Shown: positions 12,045 through 24,172 of the stretch, one piece after another
How the letters are laid out: the number at the start of each line of letters is the position of its first letter
How positions within the stretch are numbered: the stretch's first letter is position 1
Assembly: GCA_002189035.1 (NCBI GenBank)
Contig: NEEC01000002.1
Span: forward strand, 2,852,001-2,916,000
Reading direction: 5' to 3'
Origin: Utricularia gibba
Taxonomy: Eukaryota; Streptophyta; Magnoliopsida; Lamiales; Lentibulariaceae
DNA: 64,000 bases
Made by a program: the position numbers and the translations under genes
The notes under the pieces: model-generated
The model's database searches: none
What the model saw: only the letters and a program-made list of their open reading frames with translations
What the model was told of the DNA's origin: nothing

Positions 12045-12957
12045 ATAATAAACCGGTGGTTATTGTGTTATCTGATTGAGTATCATGTATTTCATCTTCA
12101 ACAATTATATTTTGTAAAATTGTAAAGCATACATGATATTAACTAGAATTTAATGAGCCCATATGTGAGCAGATGAATAAATAATTTCATACTTTGTTCT
12201 TGATAGTCCAAAAGCTCATTTTGCATCTTTTTTTTGCACTTTATTATCAAATAGCAAAGACTCTTGTTTTTGGTTTTTTGAAAGAATAATAGTTTTCATA
12301 AAAACAGATCATATTTTTTTCATTGACCAAAAATTCAACTAGAGAGTCAATACCTCGATACGAATCATCAAATAATTTTGAATGAGATAATATATTGAGA
12401 TCATTATTTGAATTTAGAGTATTCTAGAACAAATATCATATCCACGTATCATTTGAATCAACTACTTCTAATATGATAGTAAAATACTCATGCTCATGAG
12501 TATATTGTCCTTTTCAAGCTACAAGATAATTTTTCTATTTCCAATACATACAGTCTATACTTCTCAACATACCAAGAAACCATATTTTTTTACCCCATGA
12601 TAGAAATCTTTGAATGCCACTTGGATTGGGGCATCTCATATATTCTATCTCAAACACGGTACAAATTTCTATTCTAAAAGATTTTAAGGACTTGAGAGTA
12701 TATTTTTGCATTGTTATTAAGGAGACACAATTGGTTGCATATATTTTCTCTTGTAGATATGGAACAACTTCTACAAGGTTGGACATAATAACTCGAACAA
12801 ACTATGGCGCATTTTGAAATGTCGGTGAAATATCTTTTCAAGCTTCGATCGCATCAATAATTGCACCACTATAATAAGGCATAATGATTGAAAAATCTTC
12901 TGAATCGAAATACTCATTTTGAATAGAAACATGTTCTTGATTGTTGTGAGAATTCAT
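12045..12957 (-). pseudogene. Decayed PIF/Harbinger (DDE_4) transposase
   Basis: Reading the minus strand from an ATG at 12957, scattered frames follow the plant Harbinger transposase in order: a CPNPSGIQRFLSWGK...GMLRSIDCMYWK block (12535-12640), then AWKGQYT, then LNSNNDLNILSHSKLF, then a SAKK...F block, and finally CFTILQNIIVEDE near 12090-12130. The order and spacing match the DDE nuclease family (typical GMLGSIDCMHW and LHNMIVEDE). Several in-frame stops and frameshifts show it is dead. A possible left terminus, TTA followed by GGGCATTCACATTGATGCCC at 11709-11728, is only suggestive; no matching right terminus was found. Confidence 0.75.
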
Positions 12958-15680
12958 TGAATTGATAAATAAATTTTTTATTAATGATACAAGTTATATA
13001 TAATAAGTAAGATGTGGTTCGTGTGGTAGATTGATAGTTGTAAAATGTGATTTTTGAATTAGAATGATAGTTGCGAAATATGGTTAATGTGGTAAGTTGG
13101 TAGTTGTAGGTGTGATGGATTGATAGCTATAGTATCTGGTTAGCATGATAGATTAGTAGTTGTAAAATGTGTTTGTTGATATGGGTTTAGTAAATTGCAT
13201 AATTTTTTCAATGCGATATAATCTTTATATTTAAATTACATAGTTTGTGAAATTCAAACATTTCAAAATGAACAACACGAAGGATCAACCATTATCATTC
13301 AAACCATTATTCATACCAGATAATATAAAAGTGAGGTTTGTTGAGTATTCATACCAGATAATATACGATTGTATGGTTCACTATATAACATTCTTTGAAA
13401 GTCATCCATCTTCGACACATCCATCTTGATCAACAACTTCAACTCGTATATAAAGTTCATTGCAATTTCTATATTCTTCACTACAATATATTGTCAATAT
13501 ACTATCTTGAAGTCATAGTTTCTTAATATTTTTTTTGTCTAATGGGATGTTGTATAGTTGAAACCTCTAAATTCACTTGTTCTATTATATTTGAAGTCAT
13601 AACTCATTGGACCGATATAAGTTACATATGATGCTCACTTTTTTTTCCTTTTACTTCCATTATCTACATCATATTTGCATATAAATCAATGAGTTAATAA
13701 AAATAAAATAAAATATAAATAATAATAGATTTTACCATAATTTATTTTGATTGATCTCGCAATATTTTTCAAGCTTCTAAGTATGTAAAAATTTTACGAA
13801 ATTCTTTATATAATTTAATCTCATATCAATCAAATCATATTATTGTAATCGTTTTGATCTTATCGTGAAATTCTATCATACATTTAGAAAAAATTTGGAT
13901 ATGTGCTTAAGTTTTTCTACTTCTTCCTCGGAGATTTAGATTCATATATTAAAACTAAAGTTTTACATATATGATTGTTATTTTTCAAACACACTAACAT
14001 TAGGATTGTTATTTTTAAAAATCATCCCATAATTCATGATAAGTGAGATCATTTACAAAAATGGACACTATTATATTCTCTTAATTATATTCAATAAGAA
14101 TTTTTAATTAAAATAGCTAATTTGATCACAAATTAAAAATAGAATAACTATATTTCTAATACATCTTGATAGGTGGTCAATATCATAAAATGGGGAGATG
14201 ATCACATGATTGGTTGCTAAAGTAATGTACATGAAACAAAGACAAATGAATAATTGGCAATCATGAATGAATAAAGTTGTAATAAGGAACTAACTTGGCT
14301 CAAATTCAAATATATTAAAGATCAATTATGCCAATTCTATTTGGAAAATATTACTTTGTTTGGTAAGGTTGTTAAGGCATTTTAACAAGATTATTCGATT
14401 AAAATTATGTTTGGTAGTAATTGTTAAAATAAACAACGTTGTTTATATTCACATGTATAGAATTAATTTTGGGATGTTAATCTTAATGTAAGGGGTAGTG
14501 ATATATTTATGCTAACAATATCTCATTATTTCTATTTTACTCCTTTCATTACATCTAATTATAACTTTTTTTACTTTCAATACTTATCGATTTCTTCTTG
14601 AGATTTACTGCTTTGCTCCTAGTAGAATCGGAATCAATAAGATAAAAATATGAAATCATAAAGTGAAAAGCGAGATCGATTTTACATAAAAGTGAAATAT
14701 TAAAGAAGAATTCTAGAATCCATGATGAACATAATTAGATAAATAGGAGAAATTATTGTAAAATTGTTTTAAATAATAATAGGTGTATTTAAATTTCTAT
14801 AAAATAATCTAATTAATAATAATATACTAAACACAAAATATTATAAACACTCATTTTTTATATAATATTACCAAACGCATATATAATTTTAACAATATAT
14901 ATTTGTTTATCTAAACAATAATAATCTTAACAAACCATAAATTAAACAATCGTACCAAACGGGACATAAGGATTTAACATGCGTGAATACAAATAATAGG
15001 AATTAAAATTATTTAAAATGTAAAATATTAAAAACTAATTATATTTGACATCTTAAATTTTGAGGACTATTTGTGTTTTATCAAATAGTGGGGACTAGTA
15101 TGCCATTAAATTAAACAAGACCAAGTAATTTTCCCAGTGCAATTTGTATTAAATAATAAAAGTTACTTTTATGATTAGGTTAAAAATGATGATTTTTAGG
15201 AGTTATTTAGAATTATGATTATTTTCACATTCTAACTCACACACTTAACAAAAAAAAAAAAATACATATGAAATGTTCATTTTTTTCCTTATAATATTTG
15301 ATACATGACCAAATTTGTAATTCATGCTGATTTTTTGAGCAACTATTTCATGTGGTTGGTCTTGTAGCCCGTCTACAACACGGACCACATAATACGTGAC
15401 CTTCAGTAAAATGAAACTACTAATTTCTTTGTGAACTTGATTATTAAAACATGATTGGAGCATCCCATTCCATAACTTGCACATCCCTCTAGCAGAAGGG
15501 AAGCCTGGCATTGTCAATTATAACTCCTGAGAATCGCATTTGGTTTTAAAAAAATGATTCTATAACACTGGTTCAAAAGATTATAACAGAGAAAATGAGT
15601 GAAATCAGAGTAACACCTGGTTACAATGAGTTTGGCGGGCCAAGAAGCATGGATCCAACCATATCATCACAACATAATCT
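12958..15680. other. AT-rich intergenic sequence with possible MITE remnants
   Basis: No coding sequence is supportable. GTTTGGTA-type ends in opposite orientation near 14358 and 14955 hint at an old terminal-inverted-repeat element of about 0.6 kb. The last 150 bases (15530-15680) are probably the 3' UTR side of the minus-strand PORR gene. Confidence 0.4.
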
Positions 15681-17012
15681 TCACTTCAGAGTACCCTCCT
15701 CCACCCCATCTGCTTCACTGAAAGTTTCATTTTCAGAAGAAGTAGCAGCATCACTGAGGTCTTCATCAGCATCAGAGGCCACTCCTCCATTGCTGGTCTT
15801 AAAGTTATGGTCAACATAAACGTGCTCAACATGTCTCCATTCATCCTTGAATTCTTGCCTTCGACGATTACTTAGCTCCTTATCCACTATGGCTCTGTTG
15901 GGACTCAATAGCACTAATTCACCCAGTTTCTTCCTTGCCAAATACAACTCATTTGGCATCAGAAGTTGTCCCTTCTTGTAAGCCTCCCTCAAGAAAACAG
16001 TATGCAGCCTTCCGAAATTCCCTCTTGTTGAAACGTAGAAGATACCCTGATGCTGCAGCAAGAACTCCTTGAGCTTCTTGGGTAAGTCCATCACCATTCT
16101 GAAATGTGCAATTCTTTCTAAGGTCATCTTCTTTTCAACTGTCAAGTTTAACAGTTCGTGTATCATGGCTACTGCTCTCTTCTCCATTCTCTTTTGCGCC
16201 TCTAATGACCTCAGATCATACCCAGAGATATCTTCGTATGGAGACCAGTAGGGAAGCCTCTGCCATTTCCACATAGCAATTTTGTAGTACTTCCCAAGCT
16301 TGAAACCAGGAGGGAAATTCACTAGGAAAGCAAAGCGAATATCTTCAGCATCCATACCCTTTTGACGATACTCTATTTCCCTTACACGCTCAATTTCACA
16401 AACACCTAAACTGCTATCTTTCTCCACCAACTCAATGTACTTGTTTCTAGTTTCAGCAGCATTAAACAAACGAAAATATTGGGGATGTTTCAGAATCACC
16501 GAGTACTCAAAATCGTCAGGAAGCCCAAATTCCTTTCGAGCAATTCTCAAATGTTCAAACCTAATCCGACCAGTGTTGGATAGCAGCAGCAGCTTCCTAA
16601 TCCGGGATACTGCGTCGGGTATTTGGTGAATGAGGGCTTCTATCTCTTGCTCCATCTGCGAAATTGCTTTCCGTGTTAGTCTGCAATACAGAATCCGCTG
16701 AACAGGGTGCTCAAACACCTCGAACACATGCGGAAATTTCAGAATAAATCGACCAGCCTCGTGTTGCTTATACCCAAGTCGACGAGCGAGTGTGTCCAGA
16801 CGGGATACGGGTAGCATGCTGTTGGGTTGCGAAAGGATCAAGTCTTGAAATTTCACAACTCTACGCACTTTTTTCTCGATTTCCATGTAGTCATCGAAGC
16901 CATGGTCGCGAACTCGGACCTGCTTCTTGGGTATTGACGTAGACTGCGCCATGGACCGCACCATTTTACCGAAAGCGATAATCTTTGAAGCATAGGCAAC
17001 TGCAACGCGCAT
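15681..17012 (-). CDS. PORR-domain protein (WHAT'S THIS FACTOR family), 443 aa, single exon
   Basis: The uninterrupted frame starts with ATG at 17012. It has a short basic N-terminus (residues 1-35) that could be an organelle transit peptide, then a PORR domain (about 40-375). Familiar blocks are ARRLGYKQHEAGRFILKFPH, FEVFEHPVQRILYCRLT, LPYWSPYEDI and a C-terminal FYVSTRGNFGRLHTVFLREA. A short acidic Asp/Glu/Ser tail follows (about 415-440). PORR proteins are plant-specific RNA-binding factors that act in mitochondria or plastids, where WTF1 and WTF9 promote group II intron splicing. Intronless structure and ~400-450 residues are normal for the family. The specific target and organelle are not deducible here. 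A later in-frame Met at residue 17 is an alternative start. Confidence 0.9.
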   Translation of the reverse strand: MRVAVAYASKIIAFGKMVRSMAQSTSIPKKQVRVRDHGFDDYMEIEKKVRRVVKFQDLILSQPNSMLPVSRLDTLARRLGYKQHEAGRFILKFPHVFEVFEHPVQRILYCRLTRKAISQMEQEIEALIHQIPDAVSRIRKLLLLSNTGRIRFEHLRIARKEFGLPDDFEYSVILKHPQYFRLFNAAETRNKYIELVEKDSSLGVCEIERVREIEYRQKGMDAEDIRFAFLVNFPPGFKLGKYYKIAMWKWQRLPYWSPYEDISGYDLRSLEAQKRMEKRAVAMIHELLNLTVEKKMTLERIAHFRMVMDLPKKLKEFLLQHQGIFYVSTRGNFGRLHTVFLREAYKKGQLLMPNELYLARKKLGELVLLSPNRAIVDKELSNRRRQEFKDEWRHVEHVYVDHNFKTSNGGVASDADEDLSDAATSSENETFSEADGVEEGTLK

Positions 17013-18359
17013 CTTTTAGAGACAATTCGGAAATTAGGGTTCCAAGTTTCTCGTTTCCTGGAAACATCAGAAGCTTAAGATGGGATGATATAAGAGAAAG
17101 ATATGGGATTTGCTTGGAATTTACATATTTCAATTCATCTACCGAAATTGATGGTGTCAAGACTCCACTTGGAATCCCTTATCTTTCGCAATCCAAATAT
17201 CATCAACAAAGCTCAAGATGCCGCAGTTCCCCACCTGTCACACAGTTCCTCCAGAGTGATGGACTCCCCGCCGTCGTGTCGCCAGCACTTGCGAAGCGGA
17301 AAGTCACGTTACACAGGAGTTGCATTGGGCTTGAGGATACACAGGGTTTTTCTGAGATTTGCAATGCTGCCAATCACATTACCGGGAGTTGCGAACCCGC
17401 CAATTGCGTCGCCGGCAGTCATGACGCCGTGCGTCCTATCCCATCGGGCCTCGATGTGGCTTGCTCCATTGGGTGGAAATGCTGGCTGCACAGGCAAGCT
17501 CAGAATACCGCTTCCTTGGCCCAGTTAAATTTGTAACCCCAATTGAAAGTCAACCTAATTCGATGCGACCCATTTAACATATTTGAGCCCATGACAGTCC
17601 ATCCAATCATATTTGAGCCCAATTTTGTGGAGCTCACCCAATCAAATCTCAAAAAAACCCTGTGTAGCCTCAAGCCCAATATAAAAAAAAAAAAGTTTCA
17701 AATTCTAAAATATTATTTGACATATAAGTTGTGTAATATTGTCATAAATGCAAAATTATTTATAAGTACAAACAAGTGCAAACATAAATATTAGTAACAT
17801 AGTAATTTGGTCTTCAATTTTATAAGAAGAATTTAATAGTTAAGTAATAGGATTTTTATGTTTATATATATATAGGTATTAGTAATTAATGCTTAAATAA
17901 GTTGTAAGGATAAACATAATTTATTACAACAATATATAAAGGATTTATAGATGACAAAATATTATAATTTAAACGAGTAAAATAATAAAATCTAGTTTAT
18001 AATTCTCCTCTTTGGTTATTTTTTGCCATGAGGATTAAACACACAATTTGTATCAAATAATCCAATCCATTTCATTCGTTTACCAATTTTCCCCATCTAC
18101 AATCGGGTTTCAAAACAATTTAATTATACTTATTTAAAAATTAGAATATTTCTTTTTTATATATATTAGACATTTTTTGTTACCCAACACATGCCCCAAA
18201 AAAAAACAAAACAAAAAACAGCAGAGTGGAATGCAGGTGCGATTTGCTAGTGGGATGGAAACAGCTACAGAATTCTGGACGTCATTATCAAGCCAAGTGC
18301 ATTCATGAGGTAGATCAACAACTCCAACTCAAAAACCATGCCAACACCAGATCACAATA
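17013..18359. other. Leader of the PORR gene and spacer to CCT5
   Basis: From 17013 to about 17530 the sequence is relatively GC-rich, with overlapping open frames on both strands but no recognisable protein; it most likely includes the PORR promoter and leader. From 17540 to 18360 it is AT-rich and contains the presumptive CCT5 3' UTR next to 18360. Confidence 0.45.
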
Positions 18360-20815
18360 TCAATACTCAGAGGGAGAGATAACATCATCGATCTTCAGAA
18401 TCATCTTCACCACCTGAGTTGCTAGCAGAAGCTGCTGCTGTTTGCCGATCAGGGTTTCGAACACGTTTTGCTCACGCATATCAGTCGTACCCACATCATT
18501 GCAATCGATGCCACAGAAATTGTTTTTCTCCTGCAAGAGAGAATCACACACCCAGAGAATCATACAAACAGGTCCTTATGATGAGGGGGCGCCAGTGGCT
18601 TGAAAGTACCTTAATTTGCTGAGCCTTGACAGCAGAAAGTGTTTCAATCGGCTGAAGGCCGCTATTCTCTGCAAGAGCCATGGGGATGGCATCCAGTGCT
18701 TCCCCGAATGCTCTAATTGCATACTGTAAAAAAATGTCGGTAGTTAAGACTATTTCTAAGTTTAAAAGTCAAGGCAGTGAAAGGATTTTGTACAGAATAA
18801 TGAGCTGCTTTTACCTGTTCAACTCCAGGATACTTATCAGCAGCGGCTTCCACTGCAACTGAGCAAGAGATTTCAGCTGAGCCCCCTCCGTATACAATTG
18901 AGTTGTTACGGATAAGATTCCGAGCAACACACAAGGCATCATGAATGCTGCGTTTTGTTTCCTCTATCATCATTTTGTTACCTTCAAAAGTTCGCCATTT
19001 CATGCATTCAATAACGCTATGCTGCCTTTACCCCAAGGAGAAATTAAAACTGCGTAACAACCAAAAAAAACACCTACCACCACGTATGAATATGGTGACA
19101 GCTCTTGAATTCGCACAATGCTCAATGTATATCATTCTGTCCTTTGTAGTTCCAAAACTTTTTTCTCGAACAAGACCAGCCTGGAATGTGCATTTTCTCA
19201 ATGCATGCTAATTATAAAAAAGGAGTTGACACTGAGGATTGGTGAAAAAAGTGATCCAGTTACCTTGCCTAGTTTTTCTGGGGTCAATTCCTGAAACCTA
19301 GGTACATTCTACCACCTGCAATTAGACAAGTGAGTCAAAGGAAACGCAGTACTAAAATGAAAACAGATTGCAGCTGAAATTGACTGACTAGAAAAACGGC
19401 AAGTACAAACCTGTTGCTATGGCTATAAGCTCTAACTCTACACCACCGACCCATCGAACAGCAGGCAAGTGTCTGTTCATCAATAAGTGGTTTGCCTCAT
19501 CATCAAAACCCCATTGGCATATAACCAAAGTAGCCCCCACATCCTGCAATGAAGTGGATAAGAAAATGCATTAAACCAGACAACAATATTGAACAATGCA
19601 CATTCCAAATATCACCATTCTGAGCATCACTTAATGAAAATGGCATGCACTGATCACAGAACAAGAACCATTATGCCCAGAAAATGGAGATGATCAACCT
19701 TGCATTTTTTAACCATATCATCAAAGTACTGTTGTTCTTGCTGACGTAGCTTCTGGAATTTTTCCACCGTGTCAATGTCAACCTTGTGCTTAGTCTTGGG
19801 CTTTGGAGGCTCAAATGGGCAAGTTAATATAGCAATTTTGGCATCTTCAATATGCTTCGGCATTTGAGGATGGCTCATATCCTTGTCAATGATGATCCCA
19901 TAAATCAATTCTGTATCCTCAAGCTTTCCTCCAACTTTTCCCTCTACTTTAATCAAGTCTAAATTAACATCCCTTCTTTCCAAGTCGGCAACAGCAAGCA
20001 CTGCTTTAACCGCAATTTCTGCCAAACTGCGCTTGCATCTATTCACACTGAAAGGAAGAATAATCGTGAGTATAATTCAAAAATCAAACAATTCACAAAA
20101 CAACAGCAAAAACTTCTTACATCTTGGAAGATAATGTAGTCATACAAGTGCGAATCAAAGGTTCAAAATTTTCAGCATCAAATTCAAATTTCTGTGCTAT
20201 ATTTTCCAAATGCTCAACTGCAATCCTGGAACCAGTTTCATATCCTTCCGCAATGCGAATAGGATGAATACCACGCTCCAGCAGTTTCTCAGCTTGTTCA
20301 AGAAGCGCACCAGCCATAACCACAACTCCAGTTGTTCCATCACCAATTTCATAATCTTGACTCCGTGACAATTCAACCATAAGCTTGGCAATCTGGTTGT
20401 CAACATCCATCTGCTCCAAGATAGTCGCACCATCATTAGCTGGGAGTACAAGAAAAAAACACAGCCCAGTTCAGACCTGGCATCACATAATCTAAAAATA
20501 AATTCTTTGAACTATTTCCCAAGCAGATGAAGTAAACTCGATACGCGCCAGACGAAATGGACCGGAACCGATAGACACAAACAGAAAGCGAAGTAAACTG
20601 AACTCGAGGGGCTTACTTATCGTGACATCCCCATCTGGGCTTTGAAGCATCTTATCCATTCCCTTCGGCCCTAGAGAGGTTCGAAGAATCCGAGCCACTG
20701 CTTTACCAGCGGCTATGTTCGCCTTCTGAGCATCAAGCCCTCGGAGCCTTGTCTTGGACTCCTGCTCCCTGAGTATAATGTAAGGACGGCCGAATTCATC
20801 GAAGGCTAACGCCAT
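18360..20815 (-). CDS. CCT5: T-complex protein 1 subunit epsilon (CCT5), 9 exons, one frame break
   Basis: Exons in coding order are 20617-20815, 20121-20439, 19699-20047, 19411-19543, 19264-19315, 19078-19180, 18815-18981, 18610-18723 and 18360-18530. The protein starts [20 protein letters not shown] and ends [14 protein letters not shown]5 is a subunit of the cytosolic group II chaperonin that folds actin and tubulin. Visible landmarks are the nucleotide-binding [20 protein letters not shown] and GDGTTGVVV segments and the C-terminal GGG...AEI block. With one base restored the length is 535 residues, the same as I recall for Arabidopsis CCT5. As given, exon 5 lacks one base near 19303-19306 (GGTAGAATG-TACC), which throws the frame into a stop within 7 codons. 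All other exons and splice sites are intact, so sequencing error is more likely than a pseudogene. Confidence 0.92.
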
Positions 20816-21980
20816 TTGTCTCCAGTACAAGACGTGAAGATTCGATCTACCCTTCAAGCCTCGGAGAAATGAGAAGCGGAAGTGGTGTTCGAAAGATTCA
20901 GAAGCTTCGGAACAAGAGTGCCCTACTACTACACCAGATGCGCCGTCGTTTCATCACGGCCTATCTTTTCTGATGGGCCTATTTTTTTTCAAATCGCCAG
21001 CCCGGCCCATTTCCATACTAAAACAAAAAAATATATTTAAATTGTTTAAATACATTAAATGCTACAAAAAAAAATCCAAGGTTTTAAATTCTCACGAAAT
21101 TCCGACAAATTTAGTTCTATTCTAAAACAAAAAACAATTTTCATTCATGTTATAATTGGGGTGATTTTGAAAAATACCCTCTTTAAATTGAGTGTGTGAG
21201 AAATCTATTTATTTTATATGTATTTTTTTATGTATGATATGTGTGAAATAAATGAAAGTTGGGTAGATTTCAAAATGACTCGTTATAAGTGGGTATGGTG
21301 GTCCAACTCGACAAGTTACAAGTTGAATCCGTCAAGTCAACATAAAAAATTGCGATTTGGTGGATATGAACAAGTCGCTATGCTAAATCCATTATGAGTC
21401 ACTAATTGATCAGAATCATTACATAATTTATGTATATTAATATGAATTGAATTATAAGTATTGGGTCAAATGAGTTGTATTGTCCAATTGATTTGATAAA
21501 GAAAAAACACATATTTTTGTCATTAGGGTTATATTTCAAGTTCAATTTGTCTAACCTATCAAATTCACATGTAACTGTATATTATATAGACTCATCTCAT
21601 ATCTATTTTTTATAATGATGAGTAACACGTCCAATTTATGACGGGTCAACCTGGTGAATATCTGAATTGACTTGTATCCGTGCCCACTTTCAATCTAGGT
21701 TTAAAGCTTTTTGAATTATTAAATCAATATTTGTTAATGTTATAAACTTCCAAAATTTTCCAGAAATTAGACTCAGGCCGAAAAATTTTCCCAAATTTCC
21801 AATATTGCAAAAACGTGCATACTACAATTATCATGAAAATGAAATACTAAAATAAAAAGATACACATCCAATTACAATGTATTTTTGTATTTCAATTTGT
21901 AAAAGGCTACAAATTACGTGTATTCAGTGTCTTGAAAAACAAAAGGTATATCAGCAGGCAGCTCAAGGGACTGATATGTA
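20816..21980. other. Spacer between CCT5 and ARP3 with transposon-like sequence
   Basis: The CCT5 leader and promoter should lie just above 20815. Between about 21295 and 21685 the sequence repeats the GGGTCAACC and GACTTG-type motifs of the hAT-like elements, with facing GTGGGTATGG / CCGTGCCCAC ends. The rest is AT-rich and non-coding. Confidence 0.45.
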
Positions 21981-24172
21981 TCAAAACATTCCTTTGAAAA
22001 CAGGATTGGTTCTGCATATGTTGGCTCCGTGTTCCTCATACTCAGCTTTCGTATGGCAGGACTGAGACAAAGAAAACTATGGTGTCACGCAGGAGTTATC
22101 AACTACAGCAAAAATGAGAGAGGGCAGTACCGAGAAGAACTCCGGCGTCGATGCGAGAACGGAGCCGCCGAACCAGACGGCAAACCTCTGTATGGGGTTG
22201 CTGAGAACGTTAACCTCCACAGGTTGTGCCTGAGGACACAAAAGTTAGAAACCGGGAGGAGACTCAAAGTGTCTTTGCAAACATGGATGAACTCCTTACT
22301 TTCAGCCCTCCACCGAGCTTAGCCTCGGAGGCGAGGATTCGAGCATCGACAATCTTTTTCAAATCCCTTTGCAGCCTCCGGTGGAAATCTTTGAACATTG
22401 TTGATCCTCCAGACAGCACAATATTCTGCATGCTTTCATATGTCTTGTAAGGATTCGTAAGGATAATCAAATGATCATGTAGTAATGGATATACCTTGTA
22501 CAAGGCTCTTCTTGTATCTATTGGCGCGGATTGGATACATCTATCGACGATGTCCGGCAAAGGGGTGGTGAAATCTGTACTGTAGATTTCTGGGTTGAAG
22601 AACACCTGATGAGTTTGTAGTAGTTTAAACATTAGAATGCACAAACTTAGGGAATGGAAAAAACAGTATGAAGCCAAACCTCAGGACCAAGAAACCGTTC
22701 ATAGCCTACATCACAGGAGTAGGAGGCTCCTGTCTTTGGCTTTACACCTCTCCACTGTTTAATGTACTTTGCAGGTTCTTTGTCATGCTTGTTGAACTCC
22801 TGTAATTGTCAAAAAATTATGGAATCTTTTGAGAAGGCACCGAAGTCTCAGCCTTGCTAATGGTTTACAACCGAGAAGTCAATAAATTTCCCACCTTGAT
22901 AATGTCAGAACAAGTATAGCAATACATCTCCTTTATTTTCCTGGCTACGTCAAAGGAATCTTCAGCAGGGACTTTCTCTCCCCTTTCCTATGAATACAGG
23001 AGAAGAAGAGGCACACTGTGAAAGTTTCATGGCAACAATACCTTCATAATGCTTTGACTGTCGTCATACACAAATGATAACATTCATGACAGTAATGTTG
23101 TTCATCCGATTTTCTGTGACCGATGGACAGACGCTCAAAGGATAATAAAATCCCCAGTTTTGGAATGTAGACTAAGCACAATATCATACAAAATTTGAAG
23201 CATAAAAGCTGGAATAGAGGACAACCATGACATGGATAATGGAGTACATACTTTCAGAAGCTGCTGAACGAATAGAGTTACATCCTTGCCACATGTTGGG
23301 ATGGACTTAATGCTACTACCAATAACATAACCATCTGCGACTGGGACAACATGAGTAGCCCCATCTCCTACGTCAACCACAACTCCAGTCATCTCACACT
23401 AGGAGTCATAGATGCATCCATAGAGAAACAAAAAAGAATTTAGCACGCCTCATAAGCTTCATGAGATTAACTCAAGCTAATCTGGAAGTAAGGGTTGATT
23501 TGATAAACAAGGAATGCAAGAAAAATTTAGGATCAGGCTCATGTTCCACGAATTTAAACAGAGAACCAACCTTGGATGTTGTGTAGCCAGCAGCCAGAGC
23601 TAGCACAGGCTGCACAGCAATATACAATCCAGGGACATTAAATGTCTCAAACATGATCTCTCCAGTGTATTCTCGACTCTCTGGTGGAGTCAATGGACTC
23701 TCAGTCAATAAAAAGTAGTGATCCTCAGGATCACATCGTAGATAATTAAATACACTCTGCTCCCAAAACCTTTCCATTGCATCCCAATTATCAACCTGAC
23801 CGTTCTTGATAGGATAGGTTAAATTATAAGTGCTACCGGACTTGGATCTAGAAAGGGCTTCTTCTCCTATATAAAAATCTAAATCAGCCATAACCCCTGT
23901 GATATGATGCGCCATCCAATCGCTGCTCCGAGTGGAGCTCGGCCGCGGGTGGCTCACAGAAGATTCATTCACTGCTACAACCGTCGGGATTATGAAACAA
24001 GGCTCTACATTCCCGGCAAAGCCCATCTTCGAATAGCTGCATTTGATCAACCCAAATGAGGCATGGCAAAGCGAATCGTAAAAACCAAGAGAACTGAAAC
24101 GAGAATGAATTTCTAGAATTACCCAGTGCCATTGTCGATGACCACAGCAGGACGAGTGGTCGCAGGGTCCAT
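21981..24172 (-). CDS. ARP3: Actin-related protein 3 (ARP3), 9 exons
   Basis: Coding exons are 24123-24172, 23571-24036, 23252-23398, 22895-22987, 22680-22799, 22495-22605, 22300-22425, 22131-22229 and 21981-22061. They join in frame to 430 residues, close to the 427 I recall for Arabidopsis. Landmarks include DNGTG and [12 protein letters not shown] at the N-terminus, [20 protein letters not shown], the phosphate-binding [14 protein letters not shown] block, [14 protein letters not shown], and a C-terminal FKGMF. ARP3 pairs with ARP2 in the ARP2/3 complex that nucleates branched actin filaments; in plants it works with the WAVE/SCAR complex in cell-shape control. Splice sites are canonical and no break is seen. 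The start is set by the family N-terminus [17 protein letters not shown]. Confidence 0.95.

Noticed and set aside
16985-17536. Two long overlapping plus-strand frames upstream of the PORR gene
   Set aside because: No recognisable domain, composition of a leader/promoter, and the frames overlap each other.
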